From Gemmatimonadota bacterium (GTDB lineage Bacteria; Gemmatimonadota; Gemmatimonadetes; Longimicrobiales; Gaopeijiaceae): DNA of 36,351 nt. This document shows, one piece after another, positions 14,868 to 24,200 of the stretch. The DNA is taken from assembly GCA_041390125.1 (NCBI GenBank), contig JAWKQN010000009.1, positions 265,001-301,351 of the forward strand. The letters run 5' to 3'. How positions within the stretch are numbered: the first letter of the stretch is position 1; each line of letters opens with the position of its first letter. The notes below the pieces were generated by a model that made no database searches, was not told the origin of the DNA, and worked only from the letters and a program-made list of their open reading frames with translations. Made by a program: the position numbers and the translations under genes.

Positions 14868-15781
14868 GGGACGAACACCCCCAGCCGCTTCGGCATGACG
14901 TCGATCTGGATGGACGAGGCGGCGGCGGGCATCAGCTCCCCGTCCAGCTCGAAGGGAAGCGGCCCCCCGTTCCCGCTGCCGAACTCGACGCGCTGGAAGC
15001 GGCGCAGCCGGATGCCGTTCAGGGTGCCGTGCGTCCCGCGGATGACGCGCGGGATGGCTCGCGCCACCTGGAGCAGGTTCAGACGATCCACGAAGCACAG
15101 ATCGAGGAAGCCGTCGTCCGCCACGGCCGTCGGATTGAGGAGGAACCCGCCGCCGGCGGAGGGCCCCACGGTGACGGCCGACAGCATGGTCGGTGCCTCG
15201 AACCGCTCCCCATCCGCCAGGGTGACCCGGACCGGGACCGCACGGAAGCGCACCAACGCGCCGAGGAGCGCCACCAGGTACTGTGCGAGCCCGGAGAGGA
15301 CCTGCACCCGCGCTCGCCGCAACAGCACCTCCACGTCCAGACCCACCCCCATCAGGTTCACGAAGTACCGTTCCTGCCCGTCCCACCGGGCCCGTCCCAC
15401 GTCCACCCGGCGCACGCGGCCGCCCACGAGTACCCGTACGGCGCCCGGAATGTCCTTGGGAGCCCCCACGATGCGGTAGAAGTCGTTTCCCGTCCCGACC
15501 GGGATGATCCCCAACGGCGGCGGCTCCGCCGCTGCCGCCAGGAGCCCGTTGACCACCTCGTGGATGGTACCGTCCCCGCCCACCACGAGCAGGCGGGCCG
15601 CCCCCTGGGCGACCGCCTCCTGCGCCAGCCGCGCCCCGTCCCCGGGGCCCGTGGTCGTCAGGATCCGGGGCTCGAGGCCGTGGCCGGCCAGGGCGTCGAC
15701 GAGCCGAGGGAGCATCCGCGCGCCCTTCCCCGAGCCCGAGGCGGGGTTGACGAGAACGAAGAGATCGGGGGTCATGGGCAT
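14864..15781 (-). CDS. Diacylglycerol kinase family (YegS/BmrU-like) lipid kinase
   Basis: Cytosolic, membrane-associated kinase predicted to phosphorylate a lipid such as diacylglycerol, using ATP. The 305-residue product has LVNPASGSGKG (10-20), the nucleotide-binding VVGGDGTIHEVVNG (66-79) and PVGTGNDFYR (94-103), all hallmark DGKc motifs, plus a C-terminal beta-sandwich domain. The substrate is not determined by sequence. Two ATGs, two codons apart (15781 and 15775), are possible starts. It lies downstream of tRNA-Sec and overlaps the DUF5683-like gene. Confidence 0.88.
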   Translation of the reverse strand: MPMTPDLFVLVNPASGSGKGARMLPRLVDALAGHGLEPRILTTTGPGDGARLAQEAVAQGAARLLVVGGDGTIHEVVNGLLAAAAEPPPLGIIPVGTGNDFYRIVGAPKDIPGAVRVLVGGRVRRVDVGRARWDGQERYFVNLMGVGLDVEVLLRRARVQVLSGLAQYLVALLGALVRFRAVPVRVTLADGERFEAPTMLSAVTVGPSAGGGFLLNPTAVADDGFLDLCFVDRLNLLQVARAIPRVIRGTHGTLNGIRLRRFQRVEFGSGNGGPLPFELDGELMPAAASSIQIDVMPKRLGVFVP

Positions 15782-15814
15782 CCGCCGGAGGCTCCATCCG
15801 TGGGGTGGACCGCG

Positions 15815-15911
15815 TGGCGGGAGCGTGTGGGAATCGAACCCACCAACCCGGGTTCGAACCGGGCCAGCTGGTTTTGAAGACCAGTCGGAACACCAGCTCC
15901 GATCCGCCCCC
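15815..15911 (-). tRNA. selC: Selenocysteine tRNA (anticodon TCA) with encoded CCA
   Basis: The minus strand gives a 97-nt tRNA. Its anticodon stem CTGGT/ACCAG closes the loop CTTCAAA with TCA (15877-15875), which reads UGA. The acceptor has seven of eight pairs (the eighth is G-A), the D arm is long (TCGGA/TCCGA), the variable arm is a long GC hairpin, and the T arm is GTGGG/CCCAC around TTCGATT. Discriminator G is followed by an encoded CCA (15817-15815). Long variable arm, extended acceptor and UCA anticodon together define tRNA-Sec. It starts 9 nt after the upstream membrane-protein stop and may be co-transcribed. selA, selB and selD are not in the window. Confidence 0.93.
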
Positions 15912-15920
15912 CCATCGCGA

Positions 15921-17165
15921 TCACGCCGACCACCCGACGAGCAGCACCGCGCCCAGCGCGAGCGTGCCGGCGAACAACAGCGCCACCCGGCGCGCGAGGG
16001 CGGGCGTGGCCAGCACCGCCAGTGCCGCCCCCTTGAACACGATGTTGGACAATCCGCCGACGAGGATCAATCGCCAGGCCCGCTCGGGCTCCAGCCGCTG
16101 GTCCCGGACGAGCTCCGTCAGGGACAGGGTGATGGCGTCCATGTCCACGATCCCCGACAGGCCCGCGATGGCGTAGAGCCACCGGGAATCCAGGCGCGCC
16201 TCCGCGAACGCGACCGCGAACAGGATGGCGCCGTACAGGAGGCCGAAGACGATGGCGGTGCGCAGCCCGGACGGCGGGGACGCCTCCTGCGCCCGGAGCG
16301 GCTCCGCGCGTCCGCGACGCGCCGCCAGCGCAGTGAGCAGCACCATCCCGCCGGTGAGGAGCAGCAGGGGAGGTGCGGCCACCGGCAGGAAGGCGACGTG
16401 CACGACACCGATCTCCAGCAGGACGCGCAGGAAGACCACCGTGGAGGCGATCATCACCACCAGCGTCCCCGCCTGCGCGGTGACCCTTCCCTGCTTGTTC
16501 TCCGCCGCGTAGGCCACCGTGGTGGCGGTGCTGGAGATGAGCCCGCCCAGGACGCCTGCCGCCAGCGTCCCGGCGCGCGAGCCGAAGACCCGGTAGGCGA
16601 TGTAGGCGGCCAGGCTGATGCCCACGATCAGCACGACCATCATCCAGATGCGGAACGGATTGAGCACGCCGTACGCGTCATAGGCGCGGTCGGGAAGGAC
16701 CGGCAGGATGACCAGCGCCACGAGGACCAACCGCACGACCGCACGGATTTCGGACGCGGCCAGCCCGGACACCCAGCGGTGCAGCTCCGTCTTCCAGTGC
16801 AACAGGACGGTGATGATCCCGGCGACCACCACGCCCTGGACCCGATACCCGAACAGCACCGCCGCACCGATCAGGTAGAGCGCCACCGCGGCCACCTCGG
16901 TGGTGATCCCGGGCGCGGGATGGTCGTCCTCGCGCTCCGCCACGTTCGCCGCCACCAGGAAGGCGGCCACCACCACCAGGCCCGCGCTCACCACCCACGG
17001 TCCCACCCGACCAGCCACCAGGGCCGCGAGGGCGCCGAAGAGGGAGATGAGCGGGAAGGTGCGGATCCCGGCGATCGGGTCCGTGGCCCACTGCCGCTGG
17101 AGTCCGACGAGGAGTCCCAGGCCGAGCGCCAGCGCGAGCGAGACGACGATCTCGGGATCGGTCAC
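15921..17165 (-). CDS. MgtC/SapB- and DUF4010-domain membrane protein
   Basis: A polytopic membrane protein of 414 residues with about twelve helices. The N-terminal half has the MgtC-type pattern GLGLLVGLQRQ (about 14-24) and AGIRTFPLISLFGALAALV. The C-terminal half is a DUF4010-type domain with FGSRAGTLAAGVLGGLISSTATT and AGLSGIVDMDAITLSL. The family is of unknown function; a role in ion or divalent metal homeostasis is only a guess. The GTG at 17165 is the best start before the first helix; a GGGGGGAG is 12 nt upstream, rather far. It is divergent from deoC across 114 nt, and tRNA-Sec follows it. Confidence 0.82.
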   Translation of the reverse strand: MTDPEIVVSLALALGLGLLVGLQRQWATDPIAGIRTFPLISLFGALAALVAGRVGPWVVSAGLVVVAAFLVAANVAEREDDHPAPGITTEVAAVALYLIGAAVLFGYRVQGVVVAGIITVLLHWKTELHRWVSGLAASEIRAVVRLVLVALVILPVLPDRAYDAYGVLNPFRIWMMVVLIVGISLAAYIAYRVFGSRAGTLAAGVLGGLISSTATTVAYAAENKQGRVTAQAGTLVVMIASTVVFLRVLLEIGVVHVAFLPVAAPPLLLLTGGMVLLTALAARRGRAEPLRAQEASPPSGLRTAIVFGLLYGAILFAVAFAEARLDSRWLYAIAGLSGIVDMDAITLSLTELVRDQRLEPERAWRLILVGGLSNIVFKGAALAVLATPALARRVALLFAGTLALGAVLLVGWSA

Positions 17166-17279
17166 GGGGCGTGCGCGCTCCCCCCTCAGGAACGGATACG
17201 GCGGGTGTGCCGTCGGGCGCGAACAGGATAGCGACCGACCCGTCCCTCCGGTACCTTTGGCCTCCGTTCCGGAGGAACC

Positions 17280-18299
17280 GTGACCGCTCGTCCATCCCCA
17301 CAGGACCCGCTGCTCGACTCCCGCGTCCCGGCCCGCCCCACCGCCGCCGCGACGGCTCGCAACCCCGGTACGCCACTCGACCTGGAGTGGGTGCTGGGCC
17401 TGCGCGTCAATCGAAGCGCCGTGGAGCGCCGTACCGGGACGCTGGGCACCCGGCGCAGCGTGAAGAAGGAATGGCAGGCCGCCTGGCTGCTCCGCGCCGT
17501 CCGGCTGATGGACCTGACCACGCTGGAGGGCGGCGACACACCCGGTCGCGTACGCCGGCTGGTCGCCAAGGCACGCCGCCCCGTCCGTGACGACCTGCTG
17601 GACGCGCTCGGTATGGGGGACGCCGGTCTGACCGTCGCCGCGGTGTGCGTCTATCCCGCGCTCGTCCCTACCGTCCGCGCGGCGCTCGCCGAAGCCCCGA
17701 TCCACGTGGCCGCCGTGGCCGCGGGATTCCCGCACGGTCTGTCCCCGCTGGAGCAGCGGATCGCCGAGGTCGAGGCTGCGGTTCGCGCGGGTGCCGACGA
17801 GATCGACATCGTCATTCAACGCAGTCACGTGTTGCGCGGCGAATGGCAGGCGCTCTACGACGAGGTCCGAGCCTTTCGCGACGCCTGCGGCGACGCGCAC
17901 CTCAAGACGATCCTGGCCACGGGTGAGCTGGGCCCGCTCCGCAACGTGGCGCGCGCCTCCGCGGTTTGCATGATGGCCGGAGCGGACTTCATCAAGACCT
18001 CCACGGGCAAAGAGCGCGTCAACGCCACACTGCCCGTCGGGCTGACGATGGTGCGCACGCTGCGGGCCTACGTCGAGCGCACCGGCTATCCCGTCGGCTT
18101 CAAGCCCGCGGGCGGCGTGCGCAGTGCGAAGGACGCGTTGCTGTGGATGATCCTCATGAAAGAGGAGCTGGGCCGTGAATGGCTCGAGCCCGAACGCTTC
18201 CGCTTCGGTGCCAGCTCCCTCCTGAACGACATCGAGCGACAGCTCGAGCACCACCTGACCGGTCGGTATTCTGCATCCTTCCGCCATCCCCTCGCGTGA
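17280..18299 (+). CDS. deoC: Deoxyribose-phosphate aldolase
   Basis: Cytosolic class I aldolase that cleaves 2-deoxyribose 5-phosphate to glyceraldehyde 3-phosphate and acetaldehyde. The 339-residue product is longer than E. coli DeoC because of a Pro/Arg-rich N-terminal stretch of roughly 40 residues and an extended region to about residue 110. The catalytic set is intact: Asp176 in DEIDIVI, the Schiff-base Lys239 in DFIKTSTGK and Lys275 in GFKPAGGV. The start is GTG with GGAGG 4 nt upstream. The TGA overlaps the ATG of the next gene, so aldolase and aldehyde dehydrogenase are translated together. Confidence 0.95.
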   Translation: MTARPSPQDPLLDSRVPARPTAAATARNPGTPLDLEWVLGLRVNRSAVERRTGTLGTRRSVKKEWQAAWLLRAVRLMDLTTLEGGDTPGRVRRLVAKARRPVRDDLLDALGMGDAGLTVAAVCVYPALVPTVRAALAEAPIHVAAVAAGFPHGLSPLEQRIAEVEAAVRAGADEIDIVIQRSHVLRGEWQALYDEVRAFRDACGDAHLKTILATGELGPLRNVARASAVCMMAGADFIKTSTGKERVNATLPVGLTMVRTLRAYVERTGYPVGFKPAGGVRSAKDALLWMILMKEELGREWLEPERFRFGASSLLNDIERQLEHHLTGRYSASFRHPLA

Positions 18300-20686
18300 T
18301 GACCCGGATCGAGACCCTGTACCACTCGTTGGAGTACGGTCCCGCGCCCGAGAGCCCGGCGCCGGCGCTGGAATGGCTCGAGCGGCACGGGCGCCGCTTC
18401 GGACACTTCATCGACGGACGATGGACCGACGCCGGAACCCGGTTCGCGACCCGGGCGCCGGCCGATGGGTCCGAGCTGGCGCAGGTCACGCAGGGCAGCG
18501 ATCAGGACGTGGACGGGGCCGTACAGGCCGCGCGCGCCGCCCAGGTGTCCTGGGCGCGCCTGGACGGGCATGCCCGGGCGCGGCACCTCTACGCGCTCGG
18601 CCGCGCCGTGCAGCGCAACGCACGCCTCTTCGCGGTCCTGGAGAGCCTCGACAACGGCAAACCCATCCGCGAAGCCCGCGACGTGGACGTCCCCCTCGTG
18701 GCGCGGCACTTCCTCCACCACGCCGGCTGGGCGCAGCTGGCGCCGCGCGTGCTGCCCGGGTTCGGACCCGTGGGCGTGGTGGGCCAGATCGTTCCCTGGA
18801 ACTTCCCGCTGCTGATGCTCGCCTGGAAGGTCGCGCCCGCGCTGGCGGTCGGGAACACGGTCGTGCTCAAGCCGGCCGAGCATACGCCGCTGACCGCGCT
18901 GCTCTTCGCCGACCTGTGCGTTGAGGTGGGGATCCCCGCCGGGGTGTTCAACGTGGTGACCGGCGACGGCACGACGGGCGCCGCGCTCGTGCGGCATCCG
19001 GACGTGGACAAGATCGCGTTCACGGGCTCCACCGAGGTGGGGCGAGCCATCCGCGTCGAGACCGCGGGGTCCGGGAAACGGCTCTCACTCGAGCTGGGCG
19101 GCAAGTCCCCCTTCGTGGTCTTCGAGGACGCGGACCTGGACTCGGTGGTCGAGGGCGTCGTGGACGCCATCTGGTTCAACCAGGGGCAGGTCTGTTGTGC
19201 AGGCTCACGCATCCTGGTGCAGGAGGGCGTGGAGCGGACGCTCGAGCGCAAGCTCAAGGCGCGCATGGAGACGCTGCGCATGGGCGACCCGCTCGACAAG
19301 TCGGTGGACATGGGCGCCATCGTGGCCCCTGTGCAGCTGGACCGCATCCGCGACCTCGTCGAACGGGGCCGCCAGGAGGGGGCGGAGATCTGGCAACCCT
19401 CCTGGGCCGTCCCCCGCGAGGGATGGTTCTACCCGCCCACGCTCTGCACCGCCGTGGCGCCGGCAGGCACGCTGGCCCAGGTCGAGATCTTCGGACCGGT
19501 GGTCGTGCTGATGTCGTTCCGCACCCCCGACGAGGCGGTCGAGCTCGCGAACGACACCCGGTACGGATTGGCGGCCTCTGTCTGGACCGAGAACGTGAAT
19601 CTGGCGTTGGATGTGGCGCCCCGGATCCAGGCCGGGACGGTCTGGATCAACTGCTCCAACCAGTTCGACGCCGCCTCGGGCTTTGGAGGCTACAGGGAGA
19701 GCGGCTTCGGACGCGAAGGTGGACTCGAGGGGCTGTACGAATACCTGGCGCCGCGCGAGCGCGGGCGCGAGCCGGCACGTAGCGCGGCGGACCGGCCGCG
19801 GCTTCCCCGCCCCGCTCCCGACCCGCTCGGTGGAGGTCCGGAGTCCATCGACCGGACGGCCAAGCTGTACATCGGCGGCAAGCAGGTGCGGCCCGACGGC
19901 GAGACGAGCCTGGCCATCCTGGACGCGAAGGGACGCGCACTCGCGGAAGTGCCGCGGGCCAACCGGAAGGACGTCCGCAACGCCGTGGAGGCGGCGCACG
20001 CCGCCCTTCCCGGCTGGCGGGGTCGAACGGCCCACAACCGCGCGCAGATCCTCTACTACCTGGCCGAGAACCTGGAGGTGCGGGCGCAGGAGCTGTCCGA
20101 GCGTCTGCGGGCGGGAGGCGCCTCCCGGCGGGACGCGCGTCGGGAGGTGGCGGCGAGCGTGGACCGCCTCTTCACCTGGGCCGCGTGGGCGGACAAGTGG
20201 GACGGCCGCGTCCACGCCACGCCCTTCCGCAACGTCACCCTGGCCATGCCGGAGCCCCTGGGCGTGCTCGGGATCGTGTGTCCCGATGAGGCCCCCCTGC
20301 TCGGGTTCCTGTCCTGCGTGGCCCCGGGCCTGGCCATGGGCAACACGCTGGTGGCCGTCCCGAGCGAGCCCTTCCCCCTCCTCGCCACGGACGTGGTGCA
20401 GGTCCTCGAGACCAGTGACGTGCCGGCCGGTGTCGTGAACGTCCTGACGGGCTTCAAGGACGAGCTGGCCCCCGTGCTGGCGGCGCACGACGACGTGGCC
20501 GGCCTGTGGTACTTCGGACACCGGGAGGGCTCGCAGGAGGTGGAACGCCTGTCCGCGGGGAACCTGAAGCGGACCTGGGTGGACCACGGCCGTTCGCGGG
20601 AGTGGACGGGGCCGTCGGGCGCGGACGAGGAGTTCCTGCGGGAAGCCACCCAGATCAAGAACATCTGGGTGCCCTACGGCGAATAG
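18299..20686 (+). CDS. Two-domain ALDH16-type aldehyde dehydrogenase
   Basis: A 795-residue fusion of two aldehyde dehydrogenase domains. The first (about 35-485) is complete: PWNFP (166-170), KPAEHTP (191-197), FTGSTEVG (241-248), general base Glu265 in ELGGKSP and nucleophile Cys299 in FNQGQVCCAGSR. The second (about 520-795) keeps the NAD-fold outline but has CPDEAP where PWNFP should be, lacks a recognisable catalytic loop and cysteine, and ends early. This matches the ALDH16 family, in which the second domain is non-catalytic. It probably oxidises aldehydes to acids with NAD(P)+; acetaldehyde from the overlapping deoC gene is the obvious candidate. ATG at 18299 overlaps the deoC stop. 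Confidence 0.9.
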   Translation: MTRIETLYHSLEYGPAPESPAPALEWLERHGRRFGHFIDGRWTDAGTRFATRAPADGSELAQVTQGSDQDVDGAVQAARAAQVSWARLDGHARARHLYALGRAVQRNARLFAVLESLDNGKPIREARDVDVPLVARHFLHHAGWAQLAPRVLPGFGPVGVVGQIVPWNFPLLMLAWKVAPALAVGNTVVLKPAEHTPLTALLFADLCVEVGIPAGVFNVVTGDGTTGAALVRHPDVDKIAFTGSTEVGRAIRVETAGSGKRLSLELGGKSPFVVFEDADLDSVVEGVVDAIWFNQGQVCCAGSRILVQEGVERTLERKLKARMETLRMGDPLDKSVDMGAIVAPVQLDRIRDLVERGRQEGAEIWQPSWAVPREGWFYPPTLCTAVAPAGTLAQVEIFGPVVVLMSFRTPDEAVELANDTRYGLAASVWTENVNLALDVAPRIQAGTVWINCSNQFDAASGFGGYRESGFGREGGLEGLYEYLAPRERGREPARSAADRPRLPRPAPDPLGGGPESIDRTAKLYIGGKQVRPDGETSLAILDAKGRALAEVPRANRKDVRNAVEAAHAALPGWRGRTAHNRAQILYYLAENLEVRAQELSERLRAGGASRRDARREVAASVDRLFTWAAWADKWDGRVHATPFRNVTLAMPEPLGVLGIVCPDEAPLLGFLSCVAPGLAMGNTLVAVPSEPFPLLATDVVQVLETSDVPAGVVNVLTGFKDELAPVLAAHDDVAGLWYFGHREGSQEVERLSAGNLKRTWVDHGRSREWTGPSGADEEFLREATQIKNIWVPYGE

Positions 20687-20793
20687 GCGGGAGGGACGAC
20701 GCGCCGCCCCCTGCGTGGGGATCCGGGGGGTCACGCCGCCCAAGGCCCGGGCTCGTCCTGGGAGGTGCCAGCCAGGCTCGTCCTGCGGACGTG

Positions 20794-21204
20794 CTACCGG
20801 CGCAGGAAGGAGCGGTTGACCGGCGTCTGGATGACCAGGGTGAGTCGGTCCCCCGGAGTGACCGTGAGCCGAGGCGTCGTGTAGCGGTCGCTGGCGAGCA
20901 GATCGATCTGGATCTGCAGGTCCCGGACGGCGGGCCACTCCAGCACGAAACGGCCCGACGCCTTGCCGCTCACCCGCCCGATCAGCTGCCGCCCGCCTTC
21001 GGACAGCGCGTGCAGGGTGGCCTCGTTGAAGTCGGTATTCTCGACCAGGAGCATGACCTCCTGACGGCCACCTCCGCGCTCGAAGGGAGAGGGTGTGTTG
21101 GCCCCCCGCCCGCAGCCCAGCCCCGCGACCAATAGTCCGACAGCAAGGACAACGCCCTGCAAGTATCTGGCAAGACGCCGGATACGCTCGCTGACCTCAA
21201 CCAC
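20794..21204 (-). CDS. Small lipoprotein of unknown function
   Basis: A 136-residue protein with signal peptide and lipobox AGLGC, a Gly/Arg-rich linker, and then a beta-rich domain (about 50-136) with regularly alternating hydrophobic residues, ending SFLRR. I do not recognise a family. The start is a GTG at 21204 with GGAGG 7 nt upstream. It follows the VPS10/BNR gene after a hairpin and is convergent with the ALDH gene. Confidence 0.72.
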   Translation of the reverse strand: MVEVSERIRRLARYLQGVVLAVGLLVAGLGCGRGANTPSPFERGGGRQEVMLLVENTDFNEATLHALSEGGRQLIGRVSGKASGRFVLEWPAVRDLQIQIDLLASDRYTTPRLTVTPGDRLTLVIQTPVNRSFLRR

Positions 21205-21233
21205 GTTCCAGCCTCCGCCGCCAGGGGACGTCC

Positions 21234-21264
21234 GGTCGGGGCCGGGGCGGCGCGCGCCCCGACC
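21234..21264 (-). terminator. GC-rich hairpin after the VPS10/BNR gene
   Basis: GGTCGGGG (21234-21241) pairs with CCCCGACC (21257-21264), enclosing further GC pairs. It lies 15 nt beyond the stop at 21279. No U tract is seen, so it may be a Rho-independent terminator of low efficiency or an mRNA-stabilising hairpin. Confidence 0.45.
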
Positions 21265-21278
21265 CCCCGGTCCGACTG

Positions 21279-24200
21279 CTACTCGCTCACCAGGTTGCCG
21301 ACCCGGATGGGCGCCAGACCGGCCCGCTCGAGCAGCTGGTTGAGGCGCGCCAGGTCGTCGCGCAGGATGATCTGCATGGCCTGAAGCTGCTCCTGCAGCT
21401 GCGCCGAGAGGTACTGGTAGACCTCCTGGGCCTGCTCGGTGGGCTCGGACTCGCCCGACTCCACGACGCCCATCAGGGCCGCCAGCTTGTTGTTGAGCTT
21501 GATGGGGAAGTTCAGCGGATCCTGATTGCTCTGGTTCCGGACCTGGTAGATCTCCTCTTCGACGGCGCTGAGCTTGGTCTTCACGTCTCCGCCGGCGCGC
21601 TCGATCTGCCCGTCGTCCGTCTGGCCGAGCCGATCGTCCACCTCCGTCTTGACCCCGCGGATGTCGAGCACGGCCTGATTGGCCGCGCTCACCCGGTCCC
21701 GGATCTCGATCGCCAGGTCGAAGCGCCGCTGCAACTCCGCCATGGTGACCTGCCCCTCCAGGCGGGGGTCGAGCCGGACCTCGAAGCGCTGCTCCTGGAC
21801 CGGATGGTCGTCGACCGTCAGCCGCACCACATACTCGCCGGGTACGGCGACGGGGCCCTGGTTGCCGGCCGCCCAGAAGATGCGACCCTCGAAGTCGGTG
21901 TAGCCGGGGTAGCGCAGGTTCCAGGTGAAGCGCTTGGAGCCCTCGGACTTCGCGGGCGTGGGCGCGCGTCCACCGCCGAAGAACTGCGCGGGACCCTCCT
22001 CCTGCTCCGTGGTATCCGCTGCCGCCGACTCGAAGGTCTGGATCACCCGGCCGCGGGCGTCGGCGAACTCCAGGGTGACCTTCTCCGCGTCCTCGGCCAG
22101 GTAGTAGTAGATGTCCACGCCCTGATCCACGCCCCGCACGGGGTCGGCGGGATCGAACAGGTGGACGGGCGCGGAGGTGATCCGGTCGGACATCTGCCGG
22201 ATGGGTCCGATGGCGGGCAGCACCCAGAAGGAGCGCCCGTGCGTGGAGACCACGAGATCGTTCTCCTCGACAACCAGGTCCGAGACCTGGGTGTTGGGCA
22301 GGTTGAGCCCGAGCGACGACCAGTGGGCGCCGTCGTCCCAGGAGACGTAGACCGTCGTCTCGGACGCACCGTACAGCAGGCCGGGACGCGCCGGATCCTC
22401 CCGCACCGCGCGCACGAAGTCGTCGGCGGGAATGCCCTCGACGATCTTGGTCCACGTACGACCGTAGTCCGTGGTCTTCCAGATGTACGGACTCCGATCG
22501 TTGTCGACGAGATACCGGATCCCCGCCACGTACGCCTTGCCCGGCGTGTTCGGCGAAGGCTCGATGGTATTGATGCGCACGAAGTCCGGCGCATCCGGGG
22601 GGGTGACGTTGGTCCACGTGGCCCCGCCGTCGCGGGTCACGTGCACGAGCCCGTCGTCGGAGCCGGCCCAGATGACGTTCACGTCATGGTAGGACGGCGC
22701 GATGGCGAAGATGGTGGCGTAGGTCTCGACCCCGGTCTGGTCGCGTGTGATCGGGCCGCCGGACGGACCGATGGTGGAGGGGTCGGCGCGCGTCAGGTCC
22801 TCCGAGATCTGCTCCCAGCTCTGACCCTCCGTCGTGCTCTTCCAGACCTTCTGCGTGCCCGTGTACAGGATGTTCGGGTCGACGGGCGAGAAGATGATCG
22901 GGAACGTCCACTGCACGCGCTCGACCAGGTCCTCCGCCGACTGCCCCATGGGATTCTCGGGCCAGACGTTGACGGCGCGCGTCTCACCGGAGTCGTGGTC
23001 GTAGCGCGAGAGGCTCCCGCCGTAGCATCCGGCGAAATAGATGTCCGTGTCCTTGGGGTCGGGTGCGATATACCCGCTCTCGCAGCCGCCGACCGAGAAG
23101 AAGTAGCCGCCACCGCCGAAGCCGCCGGCGGCCGACAGGTGGTTCCATCCCTTCCACGGGGTGCAGGCCGTCGAGTTGTCCTGCTGGGCACCGCACACCA
23201 TGTAGGGCTCGTGGTGCGTCGTGATCACCCGGTAGAACTGCGCCGTCGGGTAGTCCTGGTCCGTCCAGGTCTGACCGCCGTTCAGCGTGACGTTGCCGCC
23301 CCCGTCGTTGCTGTTGATCATGCGGTCGGGATCGCTGGGCGCGATCCACAGGTCGTGATTGTCCCCGTGCGGCACCCGGATGGACTCGGGGAACGTCTTG
23401 CCGCCGTCACGTGAGCGGTAGAAGCCGGTGTTCAGGGCGTAGACGACATCCTCGTCCTGGGGGTCGGCGTAGATGCGGGTGTAGTAGAAGGCACGCTGCC
23501 GCAGCTTGCGCTCGTCGTTGATGAGCTCCCACGTCGCCCCGCCATCATCCGAGCGGAACACGCCACCGTTCTCGTGCTCGATCAGCGCCCACACCCGTTG
23601 CGGGTTCGCGGGCGAGACGGCCACCCCGATCTTCCCGAGCAGGCCCTCCTGCGGCAGACCGGGATTGCGGGAAAGCTCCGTCCACGTCTCACCGCCGTTG
23701 GTGGACTTGAAGAGCCCGCTGCCCGGGCCCCCGGACGACATCCCCCAGGATTTGCGCCAGGCTTCCCACAAGGCCGCGTACATCACGTCCGGATTGCCCG
23801 GATCGAACGTCAGATCGACGCCTCCCGACCGATCATCGCGGTAGAGCACCTTGCGCCAGGTCTCGCCGCCGTCCGTGGTCTTGTAGATGCCGCGCTCGGG
23901 GTTCTCCATGGAGTGCTTGCCGAACGCGGCCACCCAGGCGGTGTTGCAGTCGGTCGGGTGCACCCGCACCCGCGCGATGTTCTGGGTCTCCTCGAGGCCC
24001 AGATGCGTCCACGTGTTCCCGCCGTTGGTGGACTTGTAGACCCCGTCGCCCTGCATGACGTTGCCGCGCAACTGGGTCTCGCCGGTTCCGATGTACACGA
24101 CGTCGGGGTCGGCCTCGCAGACCGCCACCGCGCCTACGGACGAGCTGGTGATCTTGCCGTCGGTGACCACCCGCCAGGTCTGGCCCGCGTCCGTGGTCTT

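Noticed and set aside
13362..15479. Plus-strand open frame of about 700 codons
   Set aside because: It runs antisense through nhaA, the DUF5683-like gene and the lipid kinase; composition is that of a shadow frame.
15772..16182. Selenoprotein or frameshifted gene around the tRNA-Sec
   Set aside because: Frames here cross the tRNA and the membrane-protein gene out of frame; no selenoprotein family or TGA-plus-hairpin pattern was recognised.
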